From positions 1-14,238 of the forward strand of contig JAICKM010000090.1 of the NCBI GenBank assembly GCA_025927935.1: a DNA stretch of 14,238 nucleotides, written 5' to 3'. This stretch comes from Chloroflexia bacterium. GTDB lineage: Bacteria; Chloroflexota; Chloroflexia; QHBQ01; JADMIH01. The position numbers were made by a program, and so were the translations under genes. Below are positions 5,903-12,741 of this stretch, piece after piece; position 1 is the stretch's first letter, and the number at the start of each line of letters is the position of its first letter. The notes under the pieces are model-generated. The model was not told the origin of the DNA and did not search any database. It saw only the letters and a program-made list of their open reading frames with translations.

Positions 5903-7813
5903 TTAGCTATAGAGCGCAGAGGCCAGATCGGCCAGCCCGGCCTGCTCCAGGCGGGCGCGCGAGGGGCGGCCCAGTTCGTCGAGTTCGCGGAGGGTGTAGA
6001 ACTCGGCCAGCAGCGCGTCGAGATCGAGGGGCGGCGTGTCGCCGGAGCGGACCTTGGCGCGCTTACGGAGGCGGGCGGGCAAGGTGTCGTCGGCTTTGCG
6101 CGCGCCGCAGAGGTAGGCCAGGCCGCGCTTGAGGTTCCAGATGCGGTCGCCCGCGGCCAGCAAGTCGTCGATGGTCCAGCGCGCACCGGTGACGGCGGCG
6201 TAGGCATCCAGGATGTCGGTCGTGTCGAAGGCGCGCCCGGCCAGGTGGCAGAAGGCCAGGGCCATGCCGTAGACCTGGTTCAGGTTCTGCGCCTGCATGA
6301 CCAGCAGGCCGCGATCCTGGTCTTCGCGGGGCAGCCCGGCGCCGTCGAGGCCGCGGATGGCAAGGCGCTGGGTGCCGCTCTCCACCGGGTAAGTCAGGTC
6401 GGCGGTGTGGCTGGCCCCGCCGTGCGCCGTCGCGTAGGAGAGGCCGAGACCGTGGAAGGCGCGCGGGTCGTGCATGGGCGCTTCGAGCCGCTTCACCGTG
6501 GTCAGGTAAGGCGTGGCGGCGGGACCCAGCCGCTCGGCCAGCGCGGCGGAGCCGTCGGCCAGCCAGTCGCCGAAGTCCTGGCGGCGGGCGATCAGGGGGA
6601 TCAGCGCCAGCGCGGTATCGACATCGCCCCAGCGCAGGGCCAGGCCACCCGTATCGGCCAGGGTCAGCAACCCCTGCTCGAAACACTCGGTGGCGAAGGC
6701 GATGGTCGAGCCGCAGGAGATGGTGTCCATGCCCAGGCGGTTGCAGAGGTCGTTGGCGCGGGCCACGGCTTCGAGGTTGCTGTTGCCCAGCAGCGTGCCG
6801 AAAGCGGCCACGGTCTCCGACTCCGGCCCGGCGCCCTTGGCCGTCTGGTAGGGGCCGTCCTTGACTTCGACCACGCGCTTGCAAGCGATGGGGCAGGCGT
6901 AGCAGGTGTGGCGGCCCGCCAGGATGCTGTCGGCCATGGCCGCGCCGCCGAGCCGCGTTGCGGCTTCATGCCAGTCGGGCGACTCGCGCCAGTTGCCCAC
7001 CGGGATGTCGCCCTCGTACATGCCCAGTTCCATCGCGCCGCTGGTGCCGTATTCGTGCAGGGCGCCGATGACCATGCTGCCCTTGATACGCTCCAGCATC
7101 CGCCAGCGCACGGTGCGCAGCAGGGCGGGATCGGCGGGCGTGGCCGGGCCGCCGCTGCCCACCACCACCAGCGCCTTGAGGTTCTTGCTGCCCAGGACCG
7201 CCCCTAGGCCGGTGCGCGCCGACAGGTGGGCCTTGTGGTTGATCAGCGCGGCGTAGCGCACGCGGTTCTCGCCCGCCGGGCCGATGGTCATGACCTGGGC
7301 CAACCGCCGCCGCCCGTCGGGCAGGGGCAACGCGTGGCGCACGGTCAGCGCATCGTTGGTCGCGTAGGCGTCCTGGCCCCAGAGGTCGCCCGCGGGCAGC
7401 AGCGTCACCTGGTCGTCCACGATGAGTAGGTAGGAGGGCACAGCGGCGGCCCCGGTGACGATCAGCCCGTCATAGCCCGCGAACTTGAGTTCCGCGCCGA
7501 AGTAGCCGCCGCAGTTGGACTCCGCCCATAAATTCGTCTGGGGGGAGCGCGCGGAGACGGTGAAGCGGGGCAGCCCCGGCAGGCGGCTATCGGTCAGCGG
7601 CCCGGTCATGACCATCAGCGGATTGGCCGGGTCGAACGGCGCAACCCCCGCCAGCCCCGGCCCCAGCCGATCCCACACCAGCCGGGCGGCCAGCGCACTG
7701 CCGCCGATCCACTCCCGGTAGAGCACGGCGGGCGGCGCCCACCCCGCGCCCTGGCCGGTCGTCAGATCGACGGTGAGCATACGCCCTTTGTAGCCGGGGA
7801 GGGAGTGGGCCAT
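5903..7813 (-). CDS. Aldehyde:ferredoxin oxidoreductase (AOR) family tungsten/molybdenum enzyme
   Basis: This 636-residue cytoplasmic protein matches AOR-family enzymes over its whole length. They bind a bis-pterin tungsten (or molybdenum) cofactor and one [4Fe-4S] cluster and oxidise aldehydes using ferredoxin. The N-terminal pterin domain shows GYKGRMLTVDLTTG (7-20), WIGGSALAARL (35-45), MTGPLTDS, FTVSARSPQTN and ESNCGGYFGAELKFAGYDG. Cluster ligands are Cys304, Cys307 and Cys311 (CYACPIAC), with Cys522 as the likely fourth. GPESET (329-334) and EAPMHDPRA (444-452) match conserved cofactor-side segments. The segment before the fourth Cys reads GMALAFC, whereas classical AORs have an Asp five residues before that Cys (DxLGxC); here it is Met517. 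Substrate is unassigned. ATG at 7813 follows GAGGA. No adjacent MoaD-like or ferredoxin gene is seen. Confidence 0.92.
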   Translation of the reverse strand: MAHSLPGYKGRMLTVDLTTGQGAGWAPPAVLYREWIGGSALAARLVWDRLGPGLAGVAPFDPANPLMVMTGPLTDSRLPGLPRFTVSARSPQTNLWAESNCGGYFGAELKFAGYDGLIVTGAAAVPSYLLIVDDQVTLLPAGDLWGQDAYATNDALTVRHALPLPDGRRRLAQVMTIGPAGENRVRYAALINHKAHLSARTGLGAVLGSKNLKALVVVGSGGPATPADPALLRTVRWRMLERIKGSMVIGALHEYGTSGAMELGMYEGDIPVGNWRESPDWHEAATRLGGAAMADSILAGRHTCYACPIACKRVVEVKDGPYQTAKGAGPESETVAAFGTLLGNSNLEAVARANDLCNRLGMDTISCGSTIAFATECFEQGLLTLADTGGLALRWGDVDTALALIPLIARRQDFGDWLADGSAALAERLGPAATPYLTTVKRLEAPMHDPRAFHGLGLSYATAHGGASHTADLTYPVESGTQRLAIRGLDGAGLPREDQDRGLLVMQAQNLNQVYGMALAFCHLAGRAFDTTDILDAYAAVTGARWTIDDLLAAGDRIWNLKRGLAYLCGARKADDTLPARLRKRAKVRSGDTPPLDLDALLAEFYTLRELDELGRPSRARLEQAGLADLASALYS

Positions 7814-7820
7814 TGGGTCC

Positions 7821-7855
7821 TCAGTGGTCAGTGGTCGGTGGTCGGTGGTCAGTAG
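7821..7855. repeat. Tandem heptanucleotide repeat TCRGTGG, five units
   Basis: Five consecutive 7-bp units run from 7821 to 7855: TCAGTGG, TCAGTGG, TCGGTGG, TCGGTGG, TCAGTAG. The array starts 8 bp upstream of the AOR-family start codon and the first unit contributes to its GAGGA ribosome binding site. Such short tandem arrays can change copy number by slippage; the rest of this gap is occupied by dispersed repeat copies. Confidence 0.85.
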
Positions 7856-7914
7856 TGCGTCTAGTGCCAGGCGTCATGCTTCACGTAGGGCAGCATCTCG
7901 GCGTTGCCCACCGA

Positions 7915-7948
7915 GACGGAGACTCTTCGCTCCGCTCAGAGTGACAAG
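7915..7948 (+). repeat. Dispersed repeat, copy 1
   Basis: The unit ACGGAGACTCTTCGCTCCG continues as CTCAGAGTGACAAG. It matches copy 2 (7984-8017) at every position but one. It belongs to a family of short interspersed elements, recognisable as GTCA(T/C)TCTGAGCGNAGCGAAGA on the other strand, found in intergenic DNA of several bacterial phyla. The ends contain ACTCT and AGAGT, giving weak dyad symmetry. Confidence 0.85.
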
Positions 7949-7983
7949 CACCCCTTCCAGCGCCGCAACCTTTCCCCCACGGG

Positions 7984-8017
7984 ACGGAGACTTTTCGCTC
8001 CGCTCAGAGTGACAAGG
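7984..8017 (+). repeat. Dispersed repeat, copy 2
   Basis: This is a direct copy of the 7915-7948 element, 69 bp further on, differing by one base (CTTTTCGC instead of CTCTTCGC). The preceding bases also resemble each other (CGAGACGGAG and CGGGACGGAG), so the duplicated segment may extend a little further left. It lies between the SCP2 stop and the AOR start. Confidence 0.85.
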
Positions 8018-8085
8018 CGCGTGGTGCCAACGATGCCGCACTTGCCGTGCCCCGTGATTGGCCCGGCACTTACACTGACCACACG

Positions 8086-8511
8086 TCACACCAGCAAATC
8101 GGGGCGCCCGATCTCCCCCAAATAGACACGGTAGCGGGCGAAGGCGGGCTGCACGGCGGGCAGCAGGGCCAGCGCCCGGCCCATCGAGCCTTCGATGCTG
8201 ATCTGCTGCTGGCTCAGCGCCAGCATCACGTTCAGGCGGCCCTGCCACAGGCGGTGGGCGTTGTCGGCGGACAGGCTGAGCTTGAGTGGAGCTTCGAGCG
8301 GTGGCTCGCCATAGTAGATGTTGAAATCGCCGCCCTGTTGCGGCGGGTTCACCGCGTCGATAGTCACGGTGAGGGCCGGGTCGCTGAAGAAGAAGGTGGC
8401 CTGCACGGCGGCGGCGCGCACCTGCGGCCCCAACTGGCCGTCGTTGCGCATCTGCTCGAAAAAGCCGCCCAAAATGCGGCGCAGGTCTTCGCTATCCTGG
8501 AAATATGCCAC
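8086..8511 (-). CDS. SCP2 sterol-binding-domain family protein (lipid-carrier fold)
   Basis: A compact 141-residue protein with no signal peptide or membrane segment. The arrangement fits the SCP2/sterol-carrier fold: an N-terminal amphipathic helix (LRRILGGFFEQMRND), then beta strands (ATFFFSDPALTVTIDA, DFNIYYGE, LKLSLSADNAHRLWQGRLNVMLALSQQQISIEGSMGRALALLPAVQPAF). The tail segment, where a helix containing a small-residue IxGSM-type motif leads into LLPAVQPAF, is a recurrent feature of bacterial SCP2-like proteins. These proteins bind hydrophobic molecules; no ligand can be assigned here. GTG at 8511 follows AGAGAGGAA with a 9-nt spacer. Dispersed repeat copies flank the gene on both sides, which makes stable co-transcription with the amidohydrolase or AOR genes uncertain. 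Confidence 0.75.
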   Translation of the reverse strand: MAYFQDSEDLRRILGGFFEQMRNDGQLGPQVRAAAVQATFFFSDPALTVTIDAVNPPQQGGDFNIYYGEPPLEAPLKLSLSADNAHRLWQGRLNVMLALSQQQISIEGSMGRALALLPAVQPAFARYRVYLGEIGRPDLLV

Positions 8512-8552
8512 GATTGCGGGTTCCTCTCTCTGTAGTCTCTCAACCGAGATCC

Positions 8553-8579
8553 GTCATTCTGAGCGGAGCGAAGAACCTC
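8553..8579 (-). repeat. Dispersed repeat, copy 3 (inverted)
   Basis: GTCATTCTGAGCGGAGCGAA followed by GAACCTC is the reverse-complement orientation of the copies at 7915 and 7984. It faces copy 4 (8600-8628) across about 20 bp and can pair with it at 23 of 27 positions. Confidence 0.85.
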
Positions 8580-8599
8580 CGTCTAGTAGCCCAAAAGAC

Positions 8600-8628
8600 G
8601 AGACTCTTCGCTGCGCTCAGAGTGACAA
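8600..8628 (+). repeat. Dispersed repeat, copy 4
   Basis: GAGACTCTTCGCTGCGCTCA followed by GAGTGACAA is in the same orientation as copies 1 and 2, with a G in place of C in the centre (CTGCGCTC versus CTCCGCTC). It begins 9 bp beyond the amidohydrolase stop. With copy 3 it forms a long imperfect inverted repeat in the transcript leading to the SCP2 gene. Confidence 0.85.
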
Positions 8629-8637
8629 TTCACAAGG

Positions 8638-9840
8638 TTAGTGGTCCCCGGCGGCGCGGTAGACCACCTGGCCGCCCTTGATCACCAGCCAGGGCCAGCC
8701 GAGCGCGGCGATGTCGGCCAGCGGGTCGCCGTCCACAACCAGCAGATCGGCCTGCTTGCCCTCCTGGACCGTGCCGATCTCGTCGGCCAGGCCCAGCGCG
8801 ACGGCGGAGCCGTAGCCCGCGGTGCGCAACGCCTCGACGGCGCTCATGCCGTGCGTGATCATCAGGCGTAGCTCGGTTACGAGGTCGTGGGCCGGGTTGA
8901 ACGGCGTGCCGCCGTCGTTGCCCGCGGCAATCGTCACCCCGGCGGCATGTGCGCGCCGGAAGGACTCGAAATGGGCCTCCATCACGCGGCGCGACTTCTC
9001 GACCGCGTAGGCCGGAATACCGCGTGCTTCTCCGGCGATGACGATCTGGTAGGGCGCGGCCAGGGTGGGCACCAGCACCACGCCGCGGTCGCGCATCATC
9101 TCCACGGCTTCGTCATCCAGGAAGATGCCGTGCTCAATGGTGTCAATGCCCGCCCGGATGGCGTTTTTGACGCCGGTGGTGCCCTGGGCATGCGAGGCAG
9201 TGCGGCGGTCGGCGCGGTGTGCTTCCTCGATCCCGGCGCGGAGTTCGTCCTCGGTCAGTTGGGCGGCGCCCGGCTCAACACCCGGCGTGAGCACGCCGCC
9301 GGTCGCCATCAGCTTGATCACGTCGGCGCCCGCGCGCAATTGCTCGCGCACAGCTTTGCGCACCTCGTCGGCGCCGTCGGCCTGCCGACCGATGGGCCAG
9401 CCGTGCCCGCCGGTCATGGTGATAAGCTTGCCCGCGCCGAGCAACCGCGGGCCGGGGAACTCGCCGCGGGCGAAGGCGTCGCGCAGCGCCATCTCGACAT
9501 ACTCGTAGCCGCCCAGGTCGCGGGCGGTGGTGATGCCGGCTTCCAGGATGCGCCGTCCGCGGAGCGCGCCCTGCAATGCCACTTGTGCAAGGGACTGCCG
9601 CTGGAGCGCGCCGAAAGTATCGCCCACCATGTCGTCCATCAGGATATGGATGTGGGCGTTGATCAGGCCGGGCAGCAGGGTGCGTCCGTGGAGGTCGATG
9701 GCCGGGTCGTCGCTGGTGGGCGGGGTGCTGCCGGGGCCATAGACGGCGGCGATGCGGCTGCCGTCAAGGAGCACGGTGGCCCCCTCCTGCGGCGCGGCGC
9801 CGGTGCCGTCGATCAGCCGCGCGTTCAGCAGTTTCAGCAT
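8638..9840 (-). CDS. Amidohydrolase family metal-dependent hydrolase (imidazolonepropionase/prolidase-like)
   Basis: This 400-residue protein is a cytoplasmic amidohydrolase of the binuclear-metal type. The metal ligands are visible: His63 and His65 (LINAHIHI, 60-67), Lys176 as the likely carboxylated lysine (VIKLMATGG), His217 (ASHAQG), His237 (TIEHGIF) and Asp309 (AAGNDGGTPFN). The terminal beta-sandwich is built from both ends (NARLIDGTG at 6-14; GKQADLLVVDGDPL at 361-374). The overall pattern resembles the Xaa-Pro dipeptidase/carboxypeptidase (Sgx-type) and imidazolonepropionase-related clade. The actual substrate cannot be deduced. There is no signal peptide. ATG at 9840 follows GGGAGGGG at close spacing, and the recJ stop lies only 12 bp upstream, so the two genes are almost certainly co-transcribed. 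Confidence 0.9.
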   Translation of the reverse strand: MLKLLNARLIDGTGAAPQEGATVLLDGSRIAAVYGPGSTPPTSDDPAIDLHGRTLLPGLINAHIHILMDDMVGDTFGALQRQSLAQVALQGALRGRRILEAGITTARDLGGYEYVEMALRDAFARGEFPGPRLLGAGKLITMTGGHGWPIGRQADGADEVRKAVREQLRAGADVIKLMATGGVLTPGVEPGAAQLTEDELRAGIEEAHRADRRTASHAQGTTGVKNAIRAGIDTIEHGIFLDDEAVEMMRDRGVVLVPTLAAPYQIVIAGEARGIPAYAVEKSRRVMEAHFESFRRAHAAGVTIAAGNDGGTPFNPAHDLVTELRLMITHGMSAVEALRTAGYGSAVALGLADEIGTVQEGKQADLLVVDGDPLADIAALGWPWLVIKGGQVVYRAAGDH

Positions 9841-9852
9841 GACCCCTCCCGC

Positions 9853-11664
9853 TTACGCTTTGCTCAGCCGCAGCCCTTCCACGCGCAGTTGGACGCGCTG
9901 CTGGCCCTGCCATTCGTCCGCTTCCAGGCGGAACATGATGTCGATCTTCGGCTTGTCGGTCAGCTTGGGCGCCCACTCTGGGGCCTGGCCGAAGGCGACA
10001 GCGCGCACGGGGCGGGCCCCTGGGTCGTCACCGGGCGCCAGAGTCATCGCCAGGGTGCGCCCGTCCTTGCCGTTGGTCTTGTAGTCGAGGACTCGCAGGT
10101 TACGTGCCACAAACAGGGGCCGCACATTGCCGGGGCCATACGGCTCCAGCGGGGCCAGTTCGGCCATGGTCTCGACGTTGACCCTGCTCAGAGGCAACTC
10201 ATAGTCGGCCTGCAACAGCCCGGCCAGTTGCGACTCGTCGGTCAGCTCGCTCTCGACCAGTTCGGTGACGCGCTCGCAGAACTCCTCAAAATTGGCGCTG
10301 GGCATGCTCATGCCGGCGGCGGCTTTATGGCCGCCGAAGTGCGTCAGCAAATCTTCGACCTGCTCCAATATGTCGTGGATATCGAAATGCTGAGTGGAGC
10401 GCGCGCTGCCCCGGCACATCTCGCCGTCGTCGGCAAACACGATGGCCGGGCGGCCAAACTCCTCGCACAGCCGCCCGGCAGCCAGGCCCACCACGCCCAT
10501 ATCCCAGTTCCTGTCGCGCAGGATGATCACCGGCGTGTTCTGGTCCAGTTCGGCCACGCGCTTGCGCGCCTCGTCCTGGATCGCGCGGGTCAGGTCCTGA
10601 CGGCGGGCGTTCTCGGCGTCGAGCTTGGCGGCCAGGTCCGCCGCCTCAGCGGGATCCTGGGTCAGTAGGAGCTGGTAGGCCATTTTGGCGTCGTCGAGCC
10701 GCCCGGCGGCGTTGATGCGCGGGGCGATGACGAAGCCGATGGTATGGGTGGAAATGAGTTCGGGCTTGAGCGACGCGGCGGCCAGCAGGGCCAGCAGGCC
10801 GGGGCGCCGGGTTTTGCGCAGGCACTGGAGGCCGAACGCCACGAGCGTGCGGTTCGCGCCCTTCAGCTCGGCCATGTCGGCGACGGTGCCGATGGCGACC
10901 AGTTCGAGCAGATCGTTGTTACGCAGGCTGGGCGGGCGGTCCAGGCGTTCGACCAGCGCGCGCACCACCTGATGGGCCACGCCCACCCCGGTCAGATGCT
11001 CGAACATGTCCCCATCCCGGCCGATCTTCGGGTTGATCAAGATGGTATTAGGCAGTGTGCCCGGCGGGGTATGATGGTCCGTGACGATCAGGTCGAGGCC
11101 CAGCCCCTGGCCGTGGGTGACTTCCTCCACATTGCTGATGCCGCAGTCCACGGTGATGACCAGGGTCGCGCCCTGCTTGGCGAGTTCGTCCAGCGCGGCC
11201 CGGTTCAGCCCGTACCCCTCGCGCTTGCGGTGCGGCACGCGGATGACCACGTTGGCGCCCCAGGCGCGCAATGCCTGGGTCAGCAGCACGGTCGAAGTCA
11301 CCCCGTCGGCGTCATAGTCGCCATAGACGGCGATAGTCTCCTTGCCCGCGATGGCCTGCGCGATGCGGTCCACAGCGGCGGCCATGCCCGTGATCGTGAG
11401 CGGGCTGGGCAGCGGCGTGTGGATCGGGTCGAGGAAAGCAGCGGCGGCGGCGTGCATGCCCTCGACGGTCAGCGACGGGGGCAACGCCGTGTGATCGTCT
11501 TCCGGCTCGGCGTGTAGCGCCTGCGGGTTTATGACCTCGCGGTTGGCGAGGAGTTGCAGCAACAGCGGGGTGAGTTTCAGGTCGGCCAGCGCCACCTGTA
11601 GCTCGGAAATCACATCGGGCTTCAGTTGCTGGCGCTTCTTCCACCGTTTGGGTGGTGCTTGCAC
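9853..11664 (-). CDS. recJ: Single-stranded-DNA-specific exonuclease RecJ
   Basis: A 603-residue member of the DHH phosphoesterase superfamily that degrades single-stranded DNA 5' to 3' in recombination and mismatch or base-excision repair. RecJ motifs occur in order: DYDADG (116-121), DCGISN (173-178), TDHHTPPGTLP (195-205), LVAIGTVADMAEL (255-267), IAPRINAAGRL (313-323), then the DHHA1 domain with GGHKAAAGMS (444-453). A C-terminal OB-like domain follows (about 490-603). Length is normal for RecJ. The start is GTG at 11664, preceded by AAGGAGA with an 8-nt spacer. The gene lies between a PIG-L-type deacetylase and an amidohydrolase; neither has an obvious repair role. The 75-bp leader contains alternative hairpins that could affect expression. 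Confidence 0.96.
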   Translation of the reverse strand: MQAPPKRWKKRQQLKPDVISELQVALADLKLTPLLLQLLANREVINPQALHAEPEDDHTALPPSLTVEGMHAAAAAFLDPIHTPLPSPLTITGMAAAVDRIAQAIAGKETIAVYGDYDADGVTSTVLLTQALRAWGANVVIRVPHRKREGYGLNRAALDELAKQGATLVITVDCGISNVEEVTHGQGLGLDLIVTDHHTPPGTLPNTILINPKIGRDGDMFEHLTGVGVAHQVVRALVERLDRPPSLRNNDLLELVAIGTVADMAELKGANRTLVAFGLQCLRKTRRPGLLALLAAASLKPELISTHTIGFVIAPRINAAGRLDDAKMAYQLLLTQDPAEAADLAAKLDAENARRQDLTRAIQDEARKRVAELDQNTPVIILRDRNWDMGVVGLAAGRLCEEFGRPAIVFADDGEMCRGSARSTQHFDIHDILEQVEDLLTHFGGHKAAAGMSMPSANFEEFCERVTELVESELTDESQLAGLLQADYELPLSRVNVETMAELAPLEPYGPGNVRPLFVARNLRVLDYKTNGKDGRTLAMTLAPGDDPGARPVRAVAFGQAPEWAPKLTDKPKIDIMFRLEADEWQGQQRVQLRVEGLRLSKA

Positions 11665-11677
11665 GAGGCGGGTCTCC

Positions 11678-11690
11678 TTCGCGGGGCGAA
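11678..11690 (-). promoter_or_regulatory. Small hairpin overlapping the recJ Shine-Dalgarno
   Basis: TTCGC (11678-11682) and GCGAA (11686-11690) form a 5-bp stem with a 3-nt loop. The minus-strand Shine-Dalgarno AAGGAGA (11679-11673) shares two bases with this stem, so folding could limit ribosome access or position the site at a helix end. Confidence 0.45.
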
Positions 11691-11698
11691 TGTGGCAG

Positions 11699-11728
11699 AC
11701 GGCGGCATCCCGCCGTGGGGCGGGATGC
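11699..11728 (-). promoter_or_regulatory. Two mutually exclusive hairpins in the recJ leader
   Basis: Hairpin A has perfect 10-bp arms GCATCCCGCC (11705-11714) and GGCGGGATGC (11719-11728) with a 4-nt loop. Hairpin B has perfect 7-bp arms ACGGCGG (11699-11705) and CCGCCGT (11710-11716) with a 4-nt loop. They share bases 11705-11716, so only one can form at a time. This lies between the deacetylase stop and the recJ start. There is no U-tract after B, so classical attenuation is not shown. Confidence 0.5.
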
Positions 11729-11736
11729 TCCGCTGA

Positions 11737-11745
11737 ATATTAGCA
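11737..11745 (-). promoter_or_regulatory. Possible extended -10 element for recJ
   Basis: On the minus strand TGCTAATAT (11745-11737) overlaps the deacetylase stop codon. It carries the TGn extension but only 4 of 6 consensus -10 bases. Initiation would fall near 11730, directly at the foot of hairpin A. Read-through from the deacetylase promoter is an equally good explanation. Confidence 0.25.
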
Positions 11746-12735
11746 CATTTGGTCGGCGGGCTGCAAGGCAGGCGCCGTGATGCCCGCGAAGAGATCGGTT
11801 TCCGAGGTGGGCGCGGCGATCCGGCTGCGCACCAGCGTGAAGTCATCCTCGCCGTAAGCCACCGGAGCGATGTCGTCCGGCATGGACATGAACAGCCCCT
11901 CGTGCATGAACTGGGTGCGGTGGCATAGAAAGGATTGTAGCTTGCGCGCTACCCCGGCCCGCACGTCAATGCGCGTCGTCACCGGCGGCGGCTCGTACTT
12001 CGGCTTTTCCGGCTCGGCGGGTTTGGCTTCTTCGGCGACTTCCGCGCTTACGCCTTCTTCATCGCTCTGGTGCTCCGGGTCGGTATCTGCGGGCTTCTCG
12101 TCCTCGTCCCAGGGCCACTTGAGACCGCGCTCCTGGTACATGGCGCGGGCCTTCTCGAACGACTCGGTGGCCCAGGCGGTGTAATAGAGCTTGAGCGGCG
12201 CCCAGGCCGCGCCGAGGTCGGGGCGGTAGGCCGGGTCGGCGGCCAGGTCATAGGCGGACATGGTGATGTCGTGCGCGGCGATGTGGTCGGGATGGCCGTA
12301 GGAACCGAAGTCGTTATACGTGACCAGCACCTGCGGTTGGTAGCGGCGCACCAGGGCGACCAGTTTGGCGGTGGCCTCGTCGCGCGGGGCCTGGTGGAAG
12401 CAGGCCGGGTGCGCGTTGGCCTCGGTGCCCGCCATACCCGAGTCGCGGTAGCCGAGCATCTCCAGCACGTCGATGTCCAACGCCTGGACCGCGCAGGCCA
12501 GTTCGCCCGCGCGGATCGCGCCTAGGCGGGGGCGTGCCTCGTCGGGATCGAGATCAGGATCGTGGATTTCGCCCTCTTCGCCACCGGTGCAGCAGACCAG
12601 CACGGTGCGCACACCCCGGTCGTGATAGACGGGCAGGATGCCGCCGGTAAAGACGACCTCGTCGTCAGGGTGCGCGTGGACCGCCATCAGCGTGAGCGGC
12701 ACAGATGCAGTGGATGCAGGGGTAGGTGTATTCAT
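11740..12735 (-). CDS. PIG-L/LmbE-family zinc-dependent deacetylase (GlcNAc-deacetylase-like)
   Basis: A 331-residue member of the PIG-L (LmbE) family, zinc enzymes that hydrolyse N-acetylglucosamine derivatives or thiol conjugates. The zinc site is clear: AHPDDE at 21-26 and GHPDHIAAH at 147-155. Also typical are LVCCTGGEEGEI (46-57), LGAIRAGEL (71-79), LGYRDSGMAG (94-103) and LVTYNDFGSYGHPD (137-150). Between the catalytic core and the C-terminal segment (TTRIDVRAGVARKLQSFLCHRTQF) is a 40-residue insertion (about 209-250) rich in Glu, Asp and Pro; it looks disordered. The second half resembles mycothiol conjugate amidase-type members, but substrate is unproven. ATG at 12735 has no Shine-Dalgarno; an extended -10 is placed so that the mRNA would begin at or near the ATG. 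Confidence 0.9.
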   Translation of the reverse strand: MNTPTPASTASVPLTLMAVHAHPDDEVVFTGGILPVYHDRGVRTVLVCCTGGEEGEIHDPDLDPDEARPRLGAIRAGELACAVQALDIDVLEMLGYRDSGMAGTEANAHPACFHQAPRDEATAKLVALVRRYQPQVLVTYNDFGSYGHPDHIAAHDITMSAYDLAADPAYRPDLGAAWAPLKLYYTAWATESFEKARAMYQERGLKWPWDEDEKPADTDPEHQSDEEGVSAEVAEEAKPAEPEKPKYEPPPVTTRIDVRAGVARKLQSFLCHRTQFMHEGLFMSMPDDIAPVAYGEDDFTLVRSRIAAPTSETDLFAGITAPALQPADQMC

Positions 12736-12741
12736 ACGGCA

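Noticed and set aside
5779..6207. A 142-codon minus-strand frame at the 3' end of the AOR gene
   Set aside because: Alternative frame of the AOR coding region; Pro/Ser/Arg-rich and without a domain, while the AOR frame continues intact to its stop at 5903.
5852..7207. A 451-codon plus-strand open frame antisense to the AOR gene
   Set aside because: Composition is Gly/Ala/Val/Gln-rich with no domain, and the opposite strand carries a full-length AOR-family enzyme.
7821..8017. CRISPR-like array
   Set aside because: The heptanucleotide units are contiguous with no spacers, and the two longer repeats occur only twice here; there is no cas gene.
8887..10668. A 593-codon plus-strand open frame across the amidohydrolase and recJ genes
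   Set aside because: It is antisense to two confidently identified genes that share one reading frame, and its translation is His/Gln/Gly/Ala-rich without recognisable motifs, as expected for a shadow frame in high-GC DNA.
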